Shown piece by piece: positions 22,121 through 32,102 of a DNA stretch of 64,000 nucleotides (its first letter is position 1; each line of letters opens with the position of its first letter). This DNA is from Chinchilla lanigera. Its lineage: Eukaryota > Chordata > Mammalia > Rodentia > Chinchillidae. The notes beneath the pieces are model-generated. The model worked only from the letters and a program-made list of their open reading frames with translations. It was not told the DNA's origin and did not search any database. The stretch spans positions 9,109,233 to 9,173,232 of the forward strand of contig NW_004955469.1 of NCBI RefSeq assembly GCF_000276665.1, given 5' to 3'. The position numbers and the translations under genes were made by a program.

Positions 22121-22254
22121 AAATACTTTATTTAGGGGCTGGGGATTTAGCTCAGCAGCACAGCGCCTGCCTGGCAAGCGCAAGGTCGTGAGTTCGATTC
22201 CTGGTACCAGAAAAAAAAAACAAAAACAAAACAAACAAATAAATACTTTATTTA
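22121..22254 (+). mobile_element. ID SINE with 14-bp target-site duplication
   Basis: Near-consensus ID (GGGGCTGGGGATTTAGCTCA..) at about 22135-22213 with an A-rich tail. AAATACTTTATTTA lies at 22121-22134 and 22241-22254. Confidence 0.96.
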
Positions 22255-22394
22255 AAAATCTCTATTTCAGGCAACCCTTTTGGGACCTCTCCTGTCTCTC
22301 AGGAGCTATTCTTATTCCCCATTCCCCATTCCTATTTCCCATTCCTTTTCTCCAATAAATGTTCCTACTCTTAAAAAAAAAAATCTCTATTTCA
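22254..22394 (+). mobile_element. Short retroposed polyadenylated transcript end, with TSD
   Basis: A 109-bp insert (22270-22378) ends CCAATAAATGTTCCTACTC plus an A-run. It is bracketed by AAAAATCTCTATTTCA at 22254-22269 and 22379-22394. The body (GGGACCTCTCCTGTCTCTCA) looks like an LTR R region, so an ERV-like RNA is the probable source. Confidence 0.75.
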
Positions 22395-22547
22395 AGCCAA
22401 GTGTGGTGGCACAACCCTGTAATCCCAACACTCAGGAGGCTGAGGCCTGAGGATCACTGCAAGTTCAAGGCCAGCCTGGGTTACATAGTGAATTCAAAGA
22501 TACCTTGAACTATACAGAGAGACCCTGTCTCAAAAACAAAACAAAAC
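22395..22547 (+). mobile_element. B1 SINE reusing the same target sequence
   Basis: Inserted at AAATCTCTATTT(C/T)A, giving a third copy of the target at 22548-22561. Confidence 0.9.
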
Positions 22548-22752
22548 AAATCTCTATTTTAATGTCTTTGCAGTAATGATCAATGCTATGACCCACAGAA
22601 GCAAAACCTCTTTGGGGTTCTACCTTTACAGAATGTAAAGGAGTTCTGAGACCTAAAGTTTTCAACATCTGCACTTAGAACAGATGCATGAAAGTCAAGA
22701 AAGCTCCCACGCCAGCTCCTAGCCCCTGTACCAGGTCAGCTCCACCCTCTCC

Positions 22753-23030
22753 TCAGGGCAGACGAGAGATGGGCTTTGGCCTCAGAGAGAGAGAGAAGTC
22801 TTTGGGTCCAGGGAGCATCTGGCAGTGAGGACAAAGCCGCAGCCCAGGTCCCTTTCGCAGTGAGGTCTCCTGGAGGACAAAGGCACGACTGAGCCCCTCC
22901 TGGCTTGGCCCGTCTTCAGCCATCACCCACTTGTCTCCACTGCCCTGCAGCATGCCCTTCCTCATCTTCTCTGGATACAGGCTGTTGTCCATGGAGACGT
23001 CCTGGGCACATGCAGAACAAGGTGGGGATG
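22753..23030 (-). other. Exon-like open frame with splice acceptor, unidentified
   Basis: The minus strand has a CATGTGCCCAG acceptor near 23004, then a frame reading DVSMDNSLYPEKMRKGMLQ and DKWVMAEDGPSQEGLSRAFV, a CPHC pair, and TGA at 22753-22755. It looks like a C-terminal exon. I recognise no family, and the upstream part is lost in the 250-N gap. A plus-strand frame is also open, so GC bias may explain it. Confidence 0.3.
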
Positions 23031-23071
23031 TGGTAAGCCACGTACACAGGAGAGGGGAGGGGCCCTCTCTG

Positions 23072-23321
23072 NNNNNNNNNNNNNNNNNNNNNNNNNNNNN
23101 NNNNNNNNNNNNNNNNNNNNNNNNNNNNNNNNNNNNNNNNNNNNNNNNNNNNNNNNNNNNNNNNNNNNNNNNNNNNNNNNNNNNNNNNNNNNNNNNNNNN
23201 NNNNNNNNNNNNNNNNNNNNNNNNNNNNNNNNNNNNNNNNNNNNNNNNNNNNNNNNNNNNNNNNNNNNNNNNNNNNNNNNNNNNNNNNNNNNNNNNNNNN
23301 NNNNNNNNNNNNNNNNNNNNN
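23072..23321. other. Assembly gap, 250 N
   Basis: The size differs from the 100-N placeholders, so it may be an estimated gap. Confidence 1.
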
Positions 23322-24410
23322 GGCCAGGAAGGGAGGGGATCGCGGGACAGAGGCTCCCACCTGGCTGTGGCTTCGGCAGCAAAGCCGCTTCTGACAGGAC
23401 AAGGGCAGGAGGGCGAGGAGTCTTGGCAGCACAGGGTAAATGGTCTGAGGGTTCAGGGTCCGGCCCCGCATCCGCCCTGCAGGTAAAGGTGCTTCTGAGT
23501 CTGCAGAGCAGCGAGGCCTCTGGAGCCCTCTGGAGCCCAGCCCAGCCCACCTCCCAGATCTCAGTCAGGAGGCTGGCTGCTCCCAACACCCCAGGCTCCG
23601 AGGAGGACAGAGCCCCCAGAGACTCCCTCAGCTCGGCCTTGTTGCCCTGCACCAGCACCCCACACCCTCACCAGAGAATCCCGTCGCCCCTCCAGCACCA
23701 GCCAGTGGCCACTGAAAGAGCTTTGTTGAGGAGAAGACTGAGGAGTGAACACCCGTGTCCCTCAGGTCTCATCTGCCCCGGCTGCAGAGCCGCAGTGAAA
23801 CAGGACAGAGCCTGCTCCGGGGCTGTGAGCGGCCTCAGGAGATCCTCAAAAGAGGCAGGAGCTGCCCGCCAATGAGGAGTTAGTGGCGACAGAAGCGAGA
23901 ACTCAGAGCCTGGGTCATTAAATATGCTGAGAAGTTATAAAGGGGCAAAGATGATTGTTTTAACCTTGGAAAAATTACAAAAAAATATGATCCAGGAACC
24001 AGAATAGAAACAATTAAGGATGACTGGAAGGAGGGAAAAAAAAGTTGAATAAATCAAGCTGGCCTAAATAACTTGACAGTTATATCAAGGCTTTGGTGGT
24101 TCAGAACCTCTGGTGTGGGTCCAAGTTGGATGAAAATAGCTTCCATGTCACAAGTCCCAGAAAACCCAGCTCACTGGCTGATGGCTGCGGGGGCCCCTGC
24201 AGCTCTGTGATCCTTGTGGGAACACAGATCTGTTCTCTAACGGTGCACCCTCTGGGTATGGCTGGGTGACAGAGCCACTGCACCTGAGGCCTTCACAAAT
24301 GCACACAACTGTCAGGATCTTATGTACTCCAAGAGGAGGTCCAGCAGCAGAAGCCAGAAGTTTAAGCAAAGCTTATCCATAACCCCTAGTACGTGGGCAC
24401 AAGCACCCCT
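23322..24410. other. Unique, GC-rich to moderate sequence
   Basis: Open minus frame to 23658 as discussed; otherwise no feature recognised. Confidence 0.35.
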
Positions 24411-24415
24411 TGATT

Positions 24416-24686
24416 TACAGTGGGGTTCCATCCAGCTAAACACACCGTAGGTTGAAATGACGCAACACATCTAACCTGCCGAACATCACAGCTTAGCAAC
24501 ACTGCACGTTGTAAAGTGCCAGTTGTTTGCCTCATGTGTGGTTGTTTGGGAGCTGGTGGAGCTGAACAGTGCCAGAGAGTATGGTGCGGCGGACAACCGG
24601 CCTGGGAAAAGCTGGAGATTCAAAATGTGTGCCACTTTTGCACCATCATTAAGTCGAACCGTTGTAAGTCAGGCACCATCTGTAAT
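24416..24686 (+). mobile_element. TcMar/Tigger-like DNA transposon remnant
   Basis: Ends TTTACAGTGGGGTTCC and GGCACCATCTGTAA, with internal CCGAACATCACAGCTTAGC and CTTTTGCACCATCATTAAG. These are diagnostic of the Tigger-type MER family that ends in TAAGTCGAACC..GTAAGTC. Confidence 0.8.
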
Positions 24687-24727
24687 AAAAAGGATTTGGA
24701 TCAGTAATATATTAGCTTAAAAAATAT

Positions 24728-24765
24728 GGCAAGCACAAGGTCGTGAGTTTGATTCCCAGTACAGG
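24728..24765 (+). mobile_element. ID SINE, 5'-truncated
   Basis: GGCAAGCACAAGGTCGTGAG..CCCAGTAC then A-run. Confidence 0.8.
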
Positions 24766-24799
24766 AAAAAAATCCAAAAAATCGAAAAATAAATAATTA

Positions 24800-25030
24800 A
24801 CTGCATGCAGTGGTGCACACCTGTAGAATTCCAGCACTCTTCTCTAACAACGCACCCACTGGGTAGGAAGACTGAGGGAAACTGAGGCAGGAGGCTCACA
24901 AGTTCCAGCTCAGCCTAGGCAACTCAGCAGCTCAGTGAGACCCTGTCTCAAAAGAAGGAATAAAAAGGGGTGGGGATGCAGCTCAATATGAAGCTCCTTG
25001 GTTTGATCACGGCGGGCGGGGGGGGGGGGG
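24800..25030 (+). mobile_element. B1-dID SINE with a 30-bp insertion and G-run
   Basis: GCATGCAGTGGTGCACACC head. The body is interrupted at 24840-24867 by TCTCTAACAACGCACCCACT; dID follows, and a poly-G run ends at 25030. Confidence 0.8.
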
Positions 25031-25041
25031 CATATGTTAAA

Positions 25042-25150
25042 CCAGGTGAGACGGCTAACTTCTGGATTCCCAGCACCTAGGAGGCTGAGGCAAGAAGACA
25101 ATGAATTCAAACCCAGTCTGGGCTACATAGACTCTGTCTTGAAATCCAAA
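25042..25150 (+). mobile_element. B1 SINE
   Basis: ACCAGGTGAGACGGCTAAC, old copy with short form tail. Confidence 0.75.
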
Positions 25151-25152
25151 CA

Positions 25153-25310
25153 ATGCCAGGCAAAGTAGTGCACACCTCTAATCCCAGAACTCAAGAGGCT
25201 GAAGCAGGAGGATCGCTGCAGCTCAAGGCCAGCCTGCAGTACAGAGTGAGTTCAAGGCCAGCCTGAACTGCATAGTGAAATCTTGTCCCAGAAAACCAAA
25301 CAAAACAAAA
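25153..25310 (+). mobile_element. B1 SINE, long-tail form
   Basis: GCCAGGCAAAGTAGTGCACA ... GAACTGCATAGTGAAATC, A-rich end. Confidence 0.9.
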
Positions 25311-25320
25311 ATTTATTAAA

Positions 25321-25407
25321 AGATTTAGGGATATAGCTCAGTGGTAGAGTCCTTACCTAGAATGCACAAGGCCCCAAGTTCGAACTTCAGCACCAAAAAA
25401 AAAAACT
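25321..25407 (+). mobile_element. ID SINE, older subtype
   Basis: GGGATATAGCTCAGTGGTAG..TTCGAACTTCAGCACC resembles an older ID subtype rather than the young local one. Confidence 0.85.
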
Positions 25408-25558
25408 TTCTGAAGAATGTATTTAAAATCCCCAAAGAGCAATAAGACTGACAATCAAATAGTAAATGAACTGAAAGCTTAAGCAAGCACTTTTCTAAAG
25501 AGAATATTCCAATTGCAAAGATGCTGTGTTTCATTAGAAGTTAGAAAATGCTAACTGA

Positions 25559-25685
25559 AGCCCGGCGTGGTGGCACATGCCTGTGATCCCAGCACTCGGG
25601 AGGCTGAGGAAGGAAGACTGCTACGAGTTAGAGGAAGGCTTGGAGTACACAGCGAGACCTATGTCTCAAAAAAACAAACAAAAAA
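25559..25685 (+). mobile_element. B1 SINE
   Basis: GCCCGGCGTGGTGGCACATG head; A-rich tail. Confidence 0.92.
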
Positions 25686-25702
25686 ATGCAAATTGAAACC
25701 GC

Positions 25703-25821
25703 AAGATACCACAAAGCGGGGCTGGGGATTTAGCTCAGTGGCAAAGCGCCTGCCTGGCAAGCGCAAGGTCGTGAGTTCGATTCTCGCCACCGGAAAAAAA
25801 AAAAAAAAGATACCACAAAGC
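25703..25821 (+). mobile_element. ID SINE with 15-bp target-site duplication
   Basis: AAGATACCACAAAGC at 25703-25717 and 25807-25821 flanks a near-consensus ID. Confidence 0.96.
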
Positions 25822-26127
25822 ACCCACTGGAATGGTTAGTATCTGTATCTATTAAATCCATTAAGTACATTCTAGGTGTATACCCCGCAAAAGAGCGCGC
25901 AGTCATAAAAATATGTACAAGTACGCTCCTAACAGCTGAAAGACGTGGAAAACTCTGCTGGCTCCCCCAGCTGCTGGGACTGGGATTCTGCACACCTCTT
26001 TCAGCTTCGCTGGAGTGCACCGTTAGGTTCCACCAGTAGAGAGCGCTAGAGAACGCCCTCCACACCCGAGGAGGGAGGCCAGACGCTCCTTGCAGGACTT
26101 GGCTGTCACTGGAAATGTCGGGGTCTT

Positions 26128-26291
26128 TTTTTTTTTTTTTTAACCTTTTTGGGACAAGGTTTCATTATGCAGTTCAGTTCAGGCTGGCCTTGAACTCACT
26201 TTGTAGCACAGGCCGGTCTCGAACTCGCAGTAATCCTCCTGTCTCAGCCTCCTGAGTGCTGGGATTACAGGCGTGCACCACCACGCCCAGC
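26128..26291 (-). mobile_element. B1 SINE
   Basis: GGGACAAGGTTTCATTATGC ... GGCGTGCACCACCACGCCC, with a duplicated CAGTT near the head. Confidence 0.92.
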
Positions 26292-27530
26292 TTGAATGCC
26301 CGGGTCTTGACAGTAGCACTTGGTTCCGCGTCCCAGCCTTCTCTCCCTGTCAGCGTCAGCGTTTGTGAGGCTCCTTCCAGCTGCCAGCCCCTGCCGCTCC
26401 TTTCTGGAGTCTGCGTCGCCTCCAAGCTTCTGGGTCCCACGACTCTGGCCTCGCCCTCTAGTGAACAGCCACGGCGCAGGTGGCACCTGCTGGCTTTGGT
26501 TACCACCTCGTGTTTCCTTGGCAATTCCCTCTTGCCTTTTCCGCCCTTACCGTGAATTCCCTCTGCTGCAATAACCCGTGCGGTTTCTAGGGGCCTCACT
26601 GGGCACTGAAGAACAGAGCAGGGAGGTGAGCGGCTGTGGTTATCTGACCCACCCACGCTGCTTTTAAATGGGGAAGCTGGCGGCGATGTCCTGGGTGTCC
26701 CTCGCCCCTCCCGAGTTACTGCCATGGTCCCCCCTGCATCTCCTCTCCTGGACACGTTTCCAACTCAGAAACTACCTTGTCCCCGTGTCAGGGAAAAGGA
26801 CCCACGGCCCCAGCAGGAGGAGTGGAGGAAGCCACGCCAGGGGTCGGAGCCAAGGTCAGGAGAACTAGATGCAGTTTGCAGATCCTTACCTGGTCAGTTG
26901 TCCACCATGTCTTGGCACGGTTCCAGCAACAAACCAGGGCCACAGAGAGCAGTGTTTGTGACTTCCTGCTTGTCATGAGGACAGCTAGGGTCACAGCAAT
27001 CTTCACGAGCTCTGCCTGGCTGGGCTTTTTTTCTCCCTCTCCTACGGAAAGCACATTGGAAAATCGTAATTATTCCTAGAGTCTTTGTGACCATCACTAA
27101 CTGAACTGAGCACATCCAACTCCAGAGGAACCTTGTTGTGACTGTACGTATGTGTTTAATAACATCTCGGTAAGGGCTGATTCTTTAGCCAGATTATAAA
27201 TGTGTGCTGAAGTTGCTTCAGCAAACTAACAAGAAGGTTGTGCAATTTGCAAGAAAAAAAGCTTTGAAAAGAAAATTATATACCATGAGAGATTTTTTGG
27301 GGGGTAGGGGAGAGGTTGGACTAAGTTTATAAGAATTCATCATGATCGGTGTATAATTTTCCTAACCCAGTTAAGAGCACGCCTCTATAGTTTCTACCAT
27401 TTAAGTCTGTGTCTAAGGAAAGCAGAACACAAACTACTTATTTTAAAATCTATTTTTATTTACACTTGGAACCAGAATATCCTCTGAAGGTTTTCCTAAC
27501 GCATAAATTCTACACTGTGCCAAAGCACTC
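26292..27530. other. Unassigned, GC-rich left half and AT-rich right half
   Basis: About 1.2 kb without recognised repeats. Open frames on both strands up to 27.1 kb show no domain. Confidence 0.35.
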
Positions 27531-27534
27531 CCTT

Positions 27535-27675
27535 TGCTTTTCTGACATGGGCTCTGGTCAGCCAACTGTGGACTGAAACCTCTATGACTGTGGGCCAAAA
27601 TAGTCCTCTCCTCCTTTCATTTGTGGGTGTCGGGTATCTTGTTGCAGCAAGGAGGACAGTGACTAAGACATCACC
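27535..27675 (+). mobile_element. MaLR-like LTR 3' fragment
   Basis: CCAACTGTGGACTGAAACC, GGGCCAAAATAGTCC, GGTGTCGGGTATC, GTGACTAAGACA: LTR end in sense. Confidence 0.8.
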
Positions 27676-27819
27676 CTGAAACCCCTAGGGGAAGTATCAT
27701 CAGTGTGAGGAGGCCAGCAAGGCAGCGAGGCAGATTCACTGGTGGCTCTGGTGTGTGATGACTTTATCAACGCTCAAGGATCAGACCCAACCTGAGCCAC
27801 TGGCCTCCAGAAACCTTGA

Positions 27820-28110
27820 TATGAGATAGTCAGCTGGCCCCGAGGCAGGGCGGTGCAGCAGAGGAGGCTGGCAGAACTGCTCACAGAATGGCATCCATGA
27901 AGCAGAGTGAGTGAAAGAAAGGAAGGCTGCGAAGAATAATCCCTTCCAGGCTACGCCCCCTACTGGCCCACTTCCACTGACCGGATCTCACCTCCTAACA
28001 GCCAAGCAGCTGTAAACTCATCAGCGGCCCAAGCCACTGAGGGTCATCATGCCCTCATTACCCAATCACTTCCCCAAAGTCCCACCCATGACTTCATCCA
28101 TGTCAGAGAA
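27820..28110 (-). mobile_element. MaLR-like LTR fragment
   Basis: TCAGCTGGCCCCGAGGCAGG..., CACCTCCTAACAGC, CCCAATCACTTCCCCAAAG read as antisense LTR. Confidence 0.65.
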
Positions 28111-28169
28111 CCAAAGGGGGTGCTTCTTTCCATGCATCTCCTTTCACTGGAATAGAAATAAAAATTTCC

Positions 28170-28272
28170 ACCTGGGAATAGTAGCACACATCCGTAATTC
28201 CAGCTACTTGCAGGAGGGTTGCAAGTTCAAGACCAGCCTGGGCAACTGAAGAAGACTTGTCTCAAAGTAAGA
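28170..28272 (+). mobile_element. B1-type SINE
   Basis: GGGAATAGTAGCACACATCC..CCTGGGCAACTGAAGAAGAC; dimer-type B1 lacking the extra half-unit. Confidence 0.75.
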
Positions 28273-28282
28273 AGGGCTAGGT

Positions 28283-28560
28283 ATTGTGGTTTATATCTAG
28301 ATGTCCCTCAGACCATCATGTGCTGACAGATGGGACTTTGGGAAGGTGACTGAATTACAGGGGAGCTACAGCTGACTTGCTGTTAGGAAGTGGGGGCTGG
28401 TTAGAGGTGGGTCATGGGGGCGTGACCAGGAAGACCCCATCTCCCTCCCCAGCCCCTTCCCTTTCCGCTTCCTGGCCACTGTGACATGAACGACATTCCT
28501 CTGCCAGCCCTTCCTGCCTGGAGCCAGACAACTGTGGACTGAAACAAACAAACAAACCTC
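28283..28560 (+). mobile_element. MaLR-like LTR
   Basis: Starts TTGTGGTTTATATCTAG and runs through GATGGGACTTTGGGAAGGTG to AACTGTGGACTGAAAC; the 3' end is lost next to an ID-like SINE. Confidence 0.75.
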
Positions 28561-28577
28561 TCCTCCTTTAAGTGAGA

Positions 28578-28680
28578 TGTGCTGGGGATTGTGTCCCAGC
28601 GGCAAGAATGTCCAGATGAGCTCAGGGGTGGATTGTTCCCGGGTTCCATCTCCCGTACCACAAAAAACAAAACAAAACAA
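28578..28680 (+). mobile_element. Diverged ID SINE
   Basis: GCTGGGGATTGTGTCCCAGCGG..CCATCTCCCGTACC, A-rich tail. Confidence 0.65.
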
Positions 28681-28732
28681 AATAGACCCCCTAACACATT
28701 GTTTTTAATTTATTATGTCGTTGTTTTGGGGA

Positions 28733-28808
28733 GGGATTCTAGAGATCAAACCTAGACCCTTGTGCAGGCTGAGCAGGCAGTGTGCCACAGAGCTACATTC
28801 CCAGTCCC
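28733..28808 (-). mobile_element. ID SINE
   Basis: GATCAAACCTAGACCCTTGT..AGCTACATTCCCAGTCC. Confidence 0.8.
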
Positions 28809-28838
28809 CACACCGTCCAAGATGACGAGTTACTGTAT

Positions 28839-29000
28839 AGCCACGTGTGGTGGTGCGTGCCTGTCATCCAAAGTTCCAGTCCGGCCCGGGCAACTTAGCG
28901 ACTTAGCAAGCCTCCGTCTCAAAAAATGTTCACAGGGACTGGACATGTAGCTCAGTGTGCAGGCTTTGGGTGCAGTCCTTAGTACTGGAAGAAAAAAAAA
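28839..29000 (+). mobile_element. B1-dID SINE
   Basis: GCCACGTGTGGTGGTGCGTG ... ACATGTAGCTCAGTGTG..CTTAGTACTGG, A-run. Confidence 0.85.
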
Positions 29001-29515
29001 AAAAGAAGATAACAAACATGTTACATGAATGATTATATTAAAATTTATTGACAGAAGGAAGGCATGGGCAAATTAAAACTAAAACTCTTTTGGAAAACAA
29101 TAAGACCCAGAAACCTGAGCAGCTGAGCTACATACCCAGGACAGAGTGGCATTTCCAACAGAATTTGTTAGCAAGGCCTGCTATCGATAGCTGCTTTCCA
29201 CAGGGGACAATGGGAACTTTTGGAGCTCAAATGTCTGGGAGAAATTTCTTACAAATAACAGTGACAGACATATTTATGATAACAGAAAGAACAGGAGGAG
29301 CAGAAAAAAATGGCATCAGTAAAAACTCACAAGAGAATCCCTTCCCTGAACCCAAGTCTACTCGGTTCACCAGGGCCAGATGTATAAAGTCAACATAATT
29401 TGTGGGGTGCTAAAGTGATCCATATTTTCCGTATGGCTTCCCAATGAATAATCCTAAGATATTCAAAGCATTATTCACTTAACATTCAAAATTCACTTAA
29501 CATAAAATTAACAAT
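29001..29515. other. Unassigned, with a 116-codon open frame
   Basis: The frame 29048-29398 (+) is open in ordinary-composition DNA. It is Thr/Asn/Lys-rich with no motif that I recognise. Probably chance or an old retroelement piece. Confidence 0.3.
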
Positions 29516-29518
29516 TTT

Positions 29519-29697
29519 AGCTGACGTGGTGGCACACACCTATAACCCAGCACTCTGGGAAGCTGAGCCAGGTGCATCACAAGTTGAAGTCTGGCCTGAG
29601 CAATTTAATGAGACTGTTTTAAAGTTAAGAACTGGGCAGAGGACTGAGGATATAACTCAGTGTGAAGGCCTTGGGTTCAATCCCCAGTACCATAAAA
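29519..29697 (+). mobile_element. B1-dID SINE
   Basis: GCTGACGTGGTGGCACACAC ... GGATATAACTCAGTGTGAAG ... CAATCCCCAGTACC. Confidence 0.88.
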
Positions 29698-29872
29698 TGG
29701 AAGAAAGGAAGGAAGGAAAGAAGGAAGGAAGGAAGGAAGGAAGGAAGGAAGGAAGGTAGGTAGAAGGAAGAGGGAAGAGGAGAGGAGAGGGGAGAAGAAG
29801 AGGGAAGGGGAGAAGAAGAGAAGGAAGAGGAGGGGAGAGGAGGAGAGGGAAGGAAGGGAAGGTGGGAGAGGG
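29698..29872. repeat. Purine (GAAG/GAGG) microsatellite
   Basis: Grew from the SINE tail: (GGAA)n then mixed GA/GGA units. Confidence 0.95.
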
Positions 29873-29979
29873 TATTATTATAGGTGGTAAGAATGCGATC
29901 AAGGGATCAAGGTAGATTCTTAACCACATATTGGATATGGCACTAAAGGTCACTTGTGACAATTTAAAAGCCCCTGCAA

Positions 29980-30160
29980 CCAGGTGTGGTGATGCACACC
30001 AGTAATCCAGCACTCAGGAGGCTGAGGCAGCAGGATTGCTGCAAGTTCCAGGCCAGCTTGGGCTACATAGTGAGTTCAAGGCCAGCCTGAACTAAACAGA
30101 GAGACCCTGTCTCAAACCAAAAATAAATAAATAAATAAATAAATAAATAAAATAAATACA
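29980..30160 (+). mobile_element. B1 SINE, long-tail form, with (AAAT)n
   Basis: ACCAGGTGTGGTGATGCACA ... CCTGTCTCAAACC then AAAT repeats. Confidence 0.9.
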
Positions 30161-30224
30161 GACAAATAAAACCAGAAGAAAAATGAGAACTTCAGGAATA
30201 ATAGACCCAACTTTGTCAATCAAA

Positions 30225-30625
30225 GTATAGCCCCACTCGACAGCTGTGCCAATCCCTGAGCCCTACACTCACTTGAAGCAGTCACAGGTCTGTCGTTGGA
30301 CCAATCAGCAGGCTGAAATTTGAACTAATCACAGGTCCACACTTGGGCCAATCACAGACCTGCAGCTGCTATATAAGCAGGACTTTCCTTACACTTCTCC
30401 AGTTAGTGTACCAGGGCTGCTTCTGGTGTACTAACTTCCCTCTGCTATTGCACAGGTCCTGTTAAAATAAAGACTTATGCTGGTGGCCCTGTAAATCTGC
30501 TCATGATTTGTTTCTTACCTTGTGTGGGCTCAGAAGGTCCTGTAAATTTACTCAGGAATATTATCCCGAGTGATGTGGACAGACGTTTGCTCTGAAAGGG
30601 TGATGCACACTCGGGGCGGTAAGAG
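30225..30625 (+). mobile_element. ERV-type LTR (unassigned family)
   Basis: LTR anatomy in order: repeated GACCAATCAGCAGG-type CCAAT boxes (30299-30360), TATA box CTATATAAGCAG (30369-30380), AATAAAGACTTATG polyadenylation signal (30466-30479), then a U5-like end. Strong promoter architecture; internal retroviral genes absent. Confidence 0.75.
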
Positions 30626-30854
30626 TGAAGATGTCAGACACGGTCAGCCAAGGTAGAGCGGTGACAGAGAATCAACCAGCAGAGTCTCCCAACAGCCTCC
30701 AGCACAAGCTGGCATCAAATGGCCATGGTCAACAGCGACAGAGACCAGTGGCTGGCTGTGTCAACCAATGTCACCCAGTATTAACTGGTGTCAACGGATG
30801 TCATCAGGACTGCTAGCACAGTTGTACTTTGCCCATTCATGACTCTTCTTTTTT

Positions 30855-31125
30855 TAATTGAGTAAAAGAACCCTCAAGTGATTGTCAGCAAAACCACTAT
30901 ACTAAATTTTGTAGCAGCTTTGTTCATAATAGCACAGCCTGGAAACCATCCAGCAGATTTTAGTACACCCGTAACGTGGAACACTAGTTTCAGCAATTAA
31001 AAGGGAAAAAAGCAATTGCTTCTGCAACACAGATGATGCTCAGATACATTATACGAAATGACAGAAGCCAGATTCAAGACTATAAAGTGCATGATTCCGT
31101 GCAGACAGAAACAGAGACACCATCA
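30855..31125 (+). mobile_element. L1 3' end fragment (old, L1M-like)
   Basis: GCAGCTTTGTTCATAATAGC, GGAAACCATCCAGCAG, GAACACTAGTTTCAGCAATT and CAGAAGCCAGATTCAAGAC follow the L1 ORF2/3' order. Confidence 0.8.
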
Positions 31126-32102
31126 GGGCTGTCAGAGATACAGTCCACTGTGCCTTCCGCTTGCAGCCTTTACTGTGTGCTGTGCTGGACCAAGCAGATC
31201 TCTCAGTCAAGCGCCCCTCCCACCATGCCCCACCCAGGGCACCGCTCCACTGGGCCCCCAAGGACTGAGCCTTCTCCTCCTTCCCACCCACCCCTCATAC
31301 TCGCTCACATTCTGAAACTGTTGAATTCTTTGATTCCTGTTGTCTTTGCTTCTTCTCTTTAACTTTATGGGCTTGTGGTCTTTTTATTTCTTTACCGAGA
31401 TTACAGTGGGGTTTTGGAGTAGAACCCCAAATAGCATGTTTGATGAGTGATGTCTAGTTATACAAGCTCTTCTTTAATCAGGTCTACAACATACACATAG
31501 TTTAGGAAAGGAATACTGTTTTCTTGTGAATAAATATAAAAGGCATTCTCTGGCCAGCCTCAGAAAATGTGTTTACCAGACACGATCCCGTTAGTATCTA
31601 CGTGCAAACTGTTGTATTTTTCTCTCTCTGGATGACAAACTTAAAAGAGGTGTCACACGGTCTCCAATCTGGCGGCCAGAATTCCCAATCTGGCGGCCAG
31701 TGTTGCTAGGGCTTCAGGCCAGAGTTCGTGGGGTCTGGTGAGCCCGTGGTTTTCCCAGGGTTGCTGGGAGAGGGACAGCTCACTAAGGGCAGAAAGCTGG
31801 TACCTTGGCAAAGGAGCCGGGGGATTGTGTATATCTGTGAGCGGCGTCCTGGTGTTCACACTCTACTCAGCACCCAGACATGCCTTTTCATTACTCTCAT
31901 CGTAATCCTCCCTTATATAAAAAGCATAAAAATAGTGTCGAAATGGCTCTGACTCCTGTAGGAGACGTTCCCATTCCATTTTTCCTCCTCTTGTGTACGG
32001 CACCTGGATCTTCTGTCCCAAGGGGTCTGGAAACTTCATCCGGCCACAGAGTCAGGGACGCAGAGTCCTGGGTGGTGCGGCATGTCTCACTCTTCTGTAA
32101 GT
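31126..32102. other. Unassigned sequence; small direct repeat 31665-31700
   Basis: CCAATCTGGCGGCCAG occurs twice, 20 bp apart. A TATAAAAAGC motif lies near 31917. No gene recognised. Confidence 0.4.

Larger units (their letters stand above)
21655..22690. repeat. Old interspersed repeat split by later insertions
   Basis: Blocks 21655-21720, 21905-22135 and 22560-22670 resemble one ancient AT-rich element ('TTTGCCTTTTTCACTCTTTC'; 'CTCAGAACTCC' on minus). Younger B1, ID and a retroposed copy interrupt it. Confidence 0.45.
25408..25960 (+). mobile_element. L1 3'-region fragment, split by B1 and ID
   Basis: Contains AAATGCAAATTGAAACCGCA and the ACCCACTGGAATGGTTAG block (L1 ORF2 3' signature), with B1 (25559-25685) and ID (25718-25793) inside. 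Confidence 0.8.

Noticed and set aside
22931..23875. 314-codon plus-strand frame and 169/301-codon minus frames across 23.1-23.3 kb
   Set aside because: About 83 residues in each are Ns, so the lengths are meaningless; only the minus C-terminal part was kept as a weak candidate.
25718..25793. tRNA-like sequence with A and B box text
   Set aside because: All such units are ID SINEs with A-tails and target duplications, not tRNA genes.
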